Shown here piece after piece: positions 6,930 through 10,002 of a DNA stretch of 10,002 bases (position 1 is the first letter of the stretch; each line of letters opens with the position of its first letter). The translations under genes and the position numbers were made by a program. Under the pieces are notes generated by a model. The model saw nothing but the letters and a program-made list of their open reading frames with translations. It was not told where the DNA came from and did no database searches. This DNA is from Syntrophorhabdus sp. PtaB.Bin184 (GTDB taxonomy: Bacteria > Desulfobacterota > Syntrophorhabdia > Syntrophorhabdales > Syntrophorhabdaceae), in NCBI GenBank assembly GCA_002067555.1, contig MVQQ01000118.1:1-10002 (forward strand), in the 5' to 3' direction.

Positions 6930-6958
6930 AAGATACCATCGGGGAGAAACCTTTGCAA
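6930..6958 (-). promoter_or_regulatory. Candidate promoter for holA, spaced for a leaderless mRNA
   Basis: Read on the - strand, TTGCAA (6953-6958, 4/6 to TTGACA) is followed by a 17-bp spacer and TATCTT (6930-6935, 4/6 to TATAAT). Six bases (AACCCC) then precede the ATG at 6923, so transcription would begin at or next to the start codon. This fits the lack of a ribosome binding site. The matches are modest and the promoter is unproven. Confidence 0.45.
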
Positions 6959-6974
6959 GGGGAGAAGATGGTTC

Positions 6975-6992
6975 CAGGTCTCAGGTCTCAGG
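6975..6992. repeat. Short tandem repeat, 7-bp unit
   Basis: CAGGTCT occurs twice in a row (6975-6981 and 6982-6988), followed by a partial third copy, CAGG (6989-6992). It lies in the 151-bp gap between holA and the carboxyltransferase gene, upstream of the holA promoter candidate. No function is apparent. Confidence 0.7.
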
Positions 6993-7074
6993 CCAAAGAG
7001 AAAACAGGACTTCGCAGGGCATGGCTGGCCCTTGATAATCCCCAAGGGCGTTCTATGACCCCTGTCCCCTTCCC

Positions 7075-8457
7075 CTACCCCTGCTTCCCGTACTTCTTTT
7101 TCAGGAATTCCAGACCCGTTACGGGATAGAGGGCGTAGATGAGGATATCGCCCATGTCTTCCGATATTCCCTTCAGCGCCTCCCGGGCCGCGGGCAGCTC
7201 CGGCTCGAGGATGTCCGCCGGGCGCACATCGATGGGTGTCGTTCCCCGGGGATAGCCCTTCAATGCCTTCGCCTTTATCTCCTCGTTCACGGGTGCGGGG
7301 GGACGGCCGTAGAGACCGTAAAAGTAATCCTTTACCTCGTTGCTGATCATCTTGTACCGGCCCGCGATGACGTTGAAGACAGCCTGCACCCCGACGATCT
7401 GGCTCGTGGGGGTGACAAGCGGCGGAAAGCCCATGTCCTTCCTCGTTCTCGGTATCTCTTCGTAGACCTCATCGAGCCTGTCGAGCGCTTTGGCCTTATT
7501 GAGCTGGCTCACAAGGTTCGAGATCATGCCGCCGGGGATCTGATGGATGAGGACCCCGATATCAATGACAGCATAGCGGGTCCGGTCTGAAAAGGACCTC
7601 AGCTTCGGCGGAATGATCTCCTCGAGATAATCGCCTATCTCCGACATCTTCGCAAGGTCCAGCTTCGGATCGTAAGGGGTGTCCTTGAGCGCGACGGTGA
7701 AGGCCTCGGAGGGCGAATGTGAAGACCGGTACGCGAAGGGGGCAAGACAGGTATCTATGCCGTCGGCGCCGGCCTCTATGGCTTTGAGGAGCGACATCGA
7801 GGCCATCCCGCTCGTGTAGTGTGTATGGAGATGAACGGGAATGGACAGGGTCTCCTTGAGGCGGGACACGAGCTCACAGGCGTCATAAGGCGAAATGATC
7901 CCCGCCATGTCCTTGATGCACAGCGAGTCGGCCCCCATGTCCTCTATCTTCTTCGCCTTGTTGAGGTAATATCCGATATTGAATATCGGCCCTCCAAGTC
8001 TCCCTTCCGTCAGTGAATAGGATATGGCACCCTGGATGTGCCTGCCGCATTGCTTGATGGCCCTGAAGGCGGCTGTAAAATTACGTTCGTCGTTTAGGGC
8101 GTCAAAGACGCGGAATATGTCTATGCCCACTTCGCAGCTCTTCTCGACGAAGGCATCGACGACGTCGTCGGCGTAATTTCTGTAACCGACGAGGTTCTGT
8201 CCCCGAAGGAGCATCTGAAATTTCGTGTTGGGCATCTTGTCCTTCAGGAGCCGCACCCTCTCCCAGGGGTCCTCGTCGAGGAACCGGGTCATGACGTCAA
8301 AGGTGGCCCCGCCCCAGACCTCCACCGAATGGAACCCGACGGAATCCATCTTCCCGGCAATGGGCAGCATGTCCTCCGTTCTCATCCTTGTGGCAAAAAG
8401 TGACTGGTGGCCGTCCCTCAATGTCAGGTCCGTTATTCTGACCGGCTTCTTCTCCAT
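7075..8457 (-). CDS. pycB: Pyruvate/oxaloacetate carboxyltransferase subunit without a biotin domain
   Basis: Carboxyltransferase subunit of a biotin-dependent enzyme: either pyruvate carboxylase subunit B (making oxaloacetate) or the oxaloacetate decarboxylase alpha chain working the other way. The TIM-barrel HMGL-like domain spans about 5-270, with TLRDGHQS (12-19; Asp15 a metal ligand), FDALND (118-123), the lysine that is carboxylated in this family at IKDMAG (Lys182), and HLHTH (209-213) with the metal-binding histidines. The conserved PYC/OADA domain follows to about residue 440 (IPGGMISNL at 307-315, GRPPAPVNEEIK at 384-395). The protein stops at residue 460, so the C-terminal biotinyl domain and its MKM motif, present in fused OadA, are absent. 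No biotin carrier or biotin carboxylase gene lies in the window. I chose ATG at 8457 because AAGGGGG sits 9 bases upstream; TTG at 8466 directly abuts that site. PycB versus OadA cannot be settled here. Confidence 0.9.
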   Translation of the reverse strand: MEKKPVRITDLTLRDGHQSLFATRMRTEDMLPIAGKMDSVGFHSVEVWGGATFDVMTRFLDEDPWERVRLLKDKMPNTKFQMLLRGQNLVGYRNYADDVVDAFVEKSCEVGIDIFRVFDALNDERNFTAAFRAIKQCGRHIQGAISYSLTEGRLGGPIFNIGYYLNKAKKIEDMGADSLCIKDMAGIISPYDACELVSRLKETLSIPVHLHTHYTSGMASMSLLKAIEAGADGIDTCLAPFAYRSSHSPSEAFTVALKDTPYDPKLDLAKMSEIGDYLEEIIPPKLRSFSDRTRYAVIDIGVLIHQIPGGMISNLVSQLNKAKALDRLDEVYEEIPRTRKDMGFPPLVTPTSQIVGVQAVFNVIAGRYKMISNEVKDYFYGLYGRPPAPVNEEIKAKALKGYPRGTTPIDVRPADILEPELPAAREALKGISEDMGDILIYALYPVTGLEFLKKKYGKQG

Positions 8458-8466
8458 GGCTTCCAA

Positions 8467-8473
8467 CCCCCTT
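8467..8473 (-). promoter_or_regulatory. Ribosome binding site deciding the carboxyltransferase start
   Basis: AAGGGGG on the - strand lies 9 bases before ATG at 8457 but touches the in-frame TTG at 8466 with no spacing. This favours the ATG and a 460-residue protein over the 463-residue TTG version. Confidence 0.6.
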
Positions 8474-8487
8474 CGGTAAAGTCAGAA

Positions 8488-8516
8488 CTAGTATCACGGC
8501 AACCAGGAAAAATCAA
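8488..8516 (-). promoter_or_regulatory. Candidate promoter for the carboxyltransferase gene
   Basis: On the - strand TTGATT (8511-8516, 4/6 to TTGACA), a 17-bp spacer and TACTAG (8488-8493, 3/6 to TATAAT) with a TG one base upstream make a weak extended -10 type promoter about 30 bp before the ATG. Its -35 directly adjoins the candidate -35 of the tRNA promoter on the other strand. Confidence 0.35.
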
Positions 8517-8545
8517 TGGATATTTCCCGGCAAGTCTGGTATTTT
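8517..8545 (+). promoter_or_regulatory. Candidate promoter for tRNA-Pro
   Basis: TGGATA (8517-8522, 4/6 to TTGACA), a 17-bp spacer and TATTTT (8540-8545, 4/6 to TATAAT) place the expected transcription start near 8552, only about 2 bases before the mature tRNA 5' end. The -35 match is weak. Confidence 0.35.
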
Positions 8546-8553
8546 AATGCCTA

Positions 8554-8632
8554 CGGGATGTAGCTCAGCATGGTGTAGAGCGCTTGCTTCGGGAGCAAGA
8601 GGCCGCTGGTTCAAATCCAGTCATCCCGACCA
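8554..8632 (+). tRNA. tRNA-Pro (anticodon CGG)
   Basis: The cloverleaf folds completely by hand. The acceptor stem 8554-8560 (CGGGATG) pairs with 8622-8628 (CATCCCG) in seven perfect pairs. The D stem GCTC/GAGC has an 11-base loop with the conserved GG. The anticodon stem CTTGC/GCAAG encloses the loop TTCGGGA, so the anticodon is CGG at 8590-8592, reading CCG proline codons. The variable loop is 5 bases. The T stem GCTGG/CCAGT, with one G-T pair, encloses TTCAAAT. The discriminator is A8629 and CCA is encoded at 8630-8632. The C1-G72 pair, A73 and G35/G36 are proline identity features. It stands alone between two - strand genes, and I see no clear intrinsic terminator after it. Confidence 0.96.
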
Positions 8633-8681
8633 TTCCCTTTCCGAGGATCTTCCATAGACATGCAAGCTCCCATGAAAGTCC

Positions 8682-10002
8682 CTACCAGGCGTATCTGAGA
8701 CCCAGGGTCGCCCGGTGCTGTGCACTGTCACTGGAGAAACTCCCGTCGTAGATCAGCTGGAAATACACGTTCTCCTTCGTCCGCAGGGTAAACCCGAATC
8801 CCGGGGCAAAGCTGTTCCTGTCACCCCTTTCGCCCCTCGTGGTAAAAGCAGACAGAGGTTGTCCCGCGAAGCGGCCGTTGAGAACGTGGTCGTCACCAAC
8901 GAGATCGTGGTCCCAACGCATCGTGATCTCCGGTGTGAAGGCACCCGACGAGAAGACGTAGTCCTTCCTGAATCTCACGCCCAGGGAACCCGTAAGGAAG
9001 GAGGAACTCTCCCCGTCCGCATCGAGGCTCACGGCCCCGGCGTTTCTTTCCCGGAAGCCGTCCCGCATGAGGCGGCCAGCCATCAGGGACGCCATGGGGA
9101 TGATGTCCGCACCGCTCGTCGCTATCCGGCAACCCGTCTCCAGGTATCCCCCGAGCGAATGGCCGTCGTAGCGCGCCCTCGCAGACCTCACGATCTCGCC
9201 GAAGGATATGTCCCTCTGCGTGTCATAACGGTTGTACCCGAAGGCCACCGTGGAACTCAGGTACCAGGGATCGTGCCTGTACACACCGTAGAGACCTGCC
9301 TGATAACTCGATACCGTGGCCTTGTCCGTGAGGTCCCGCATGGAGGTCTTCGTACTGGAGTATCCCAGCGAGATGCCGAGAAGAAGGGGGTCGGCTATCT
9401 GCCTGTCGAATCCGGCAACGACACCTGCCATGTCATATCCGTAGTGAGATGCCGGATCGCCGCCGCCCATGTCGCCCGTCCCGCCGTATCCCTGTACCCA
9501 CAGGCCCCTGTATGGCAGATCGATGCCTCCCGTCCGCCCGAGGGCGGCAAGAAGCGTGTTGCCGGCATCGCTCGCCCTGTCGCCACCTTTGAAGGCAAGC
9601 ATGACGGGGCGGGCGGCGAAGACTGATGACGGCTCGCCCGTCAGGAAGCTCCTCGACCTTTCCGTCATCGTCCCCATGTACCCGCGAAAGGACGAGAAGG
9701 TCGTCGCCGCAAGGGCAGTGTGGGAGAGCCCGCCCATCTGCTCGCAGGCACTCCTTGCTCCTGGAGCGGAGAGTCCCAGGACGGTGTTGACAACATCCTC
9801 CATGTCTCCCCGTGCCGACGTCGATATGCGGTCGAGCGCCGCGGCCACCGCCTTCTGGTTGCCCGTCGATGCCACGCCCGAGAAATCCGTGAATCTGCGG
9901 GCGAGAAGGAGATAAACATGGCCAGCGTCGTAGCTCAGGGAAGGCATGAGGTAAGCCAGGTCGCTCGTGACGTTCGCGAAGGCCCCCGTCACGTTCCCCG
10001 CC
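8682..10002 (-). CDS. Autotransporter (type V secretion) C-terminal part, cut by the window edge
   Basis: Gram-negative outer-membrane autotransporter, of which only the C-terminal about 440 residues are present. The reading frame is open to the last base, so the true start lies beyond the window. The GTG at 9990-9992 should not be taken as the start. Counting from that GTG, residues 1-55 resemble the passenger-to-barrel junction (SYDAGHVYLLLARRF, then GNQKAVAAALD). Residues 55-160 form a helical linker (GLSHTALAATTFSSFRGYM). From about residue 162 (YRGLWVQGYGG) to the end is the roughly 275-residue beta-barrel domain, with alternating aromatic strands such as YQAGLYGVYRHDPWYLSSTVAFGYNRY written in two halves, and the final strand LGLRYAW. 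The terminal aromatic residue, here Trp, is the outer-membrane assembly signal read by BAM. The passenger function is unknown because it lies outside. The gene converges on the tRNA with a 49-bp gap. Confidence 0.9.
   Translation of the reverse strand, partial: AGNVTGAFANVTSDLAYLMPSLSYDAGHVYLLLARRFTDFSGVASTGNQKAVAAALDRISTSARGDMEDVVNTVLGLSAPGARSACEQMGGLSHTALAATTFSSFRGYMGTMTERSRSFLTGEPSSVFAARPVMLAFKGGDRASDAGNTLLAALGRTGGIDLPYRGLWVQGYGGTGDMGGGDPASHYGYDMAGVVAGFDRQIADPLLLGISLGYSSTKTSMRDLTDKATVSSYQAGLYGVYRHDPWYLSSTVAFGYNRYDTQRDISFGEIVRSARARYDGHSLGGYLETGCRIATSGADIIPMASLMAGRLMRDGFRERNAGAVSLDADGESSSFLTGSLGVRFRKDYVFSSGAFTPEITMRWDHDLVGDDHVLNGRFAGQPLSAFTTRGERGDRNSFAPGFGFTLRTKENVYFQLIYDGSFSSDSAQHRATLGLRYAW

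Noticed and set aside
7028..7049. Hairpin GCCCTTG/CAAGGGC (8-base loop) after the carboxyltransferase gene, considered as a terminator
   Set aside because: The 7-bp stem has no U tract on the - strand (the bases after it read CAGCCATG). It may stabilise the 3' end, but it does not qualify as an intrinsic terminator.
8715..9626. Open frame of 303 codons on the + strand over the autotransporter
   Set aside because: It is antisense to a well-supported beta-barrel and has shadow-like composition with no motif.

Overview
The window looks like a piece of chromosome from a GC-rich Gram-negative bacterium, most likely of the former Deltaproteobacteria (Syntrophorhabdus/Syntrophales-like anaerobes are plausible, but the lineage is inference). 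Four things point this way: the gene order rplT-pheS-pheT-ihfA followed by a MerR-type gene, an outer-membrane autotransporter, a lipoprotein, and a stand-alone pyruvate/oxaloacetate carboxyltransferase subunit.

Region 1 (20-5028, + strand) is one compact operon: ribosomal protein L20, both phenylalanyl-tRNA synthetase subunits, the IHF alpha subunit, a small MerR-family regulator and an unrecognised lipoprotein. Spacings are 8, 11 and 9 bp, followed by two ATGA-type overlaps. Both pheS and pheT start at TTG. An AT-rich patch near the end of pheT carries a perfect extended -10 sequence and probably gives ihfA-merR-lipoprotein their own promoter. A near-perfect bidirectional terminator (5039-5080) closes the operon.

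Region 2 (5141-6923, - strand) converges on that terminator. It holds a divergent DNA polymerase III delta subunit (holA) followed 7 bp later by a site-2 protease-type membrane metalloprotease. holA has no visible Shine-Dalgarno, and a candidate promoter is spaced so that transcription would start at its ATG.

Region 3 (7075-8632) holds a carboxyltransferase subunit (pycB/oadA-like, without a biotin domain) on the - strand and a complete tRNA-Pro(CGG) on the + strand. Their putative promoters lie back to back between them. Region 4 (8682 to the window end, - strand) is the C-terminal part of an autotransporter, cut by the window edge.

Most of the window is housekeeping. I found no CRISPR array, insertion sequence, phage gene, toxin-antitoxin pair or defence system, and nothing I would call a new system. 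The best leads are the promoter inside pheT, the possibly leaderless holA, the biotin-less carboxyltransferase and the unassigned lipoprotein tied to the translation/IHF operon.
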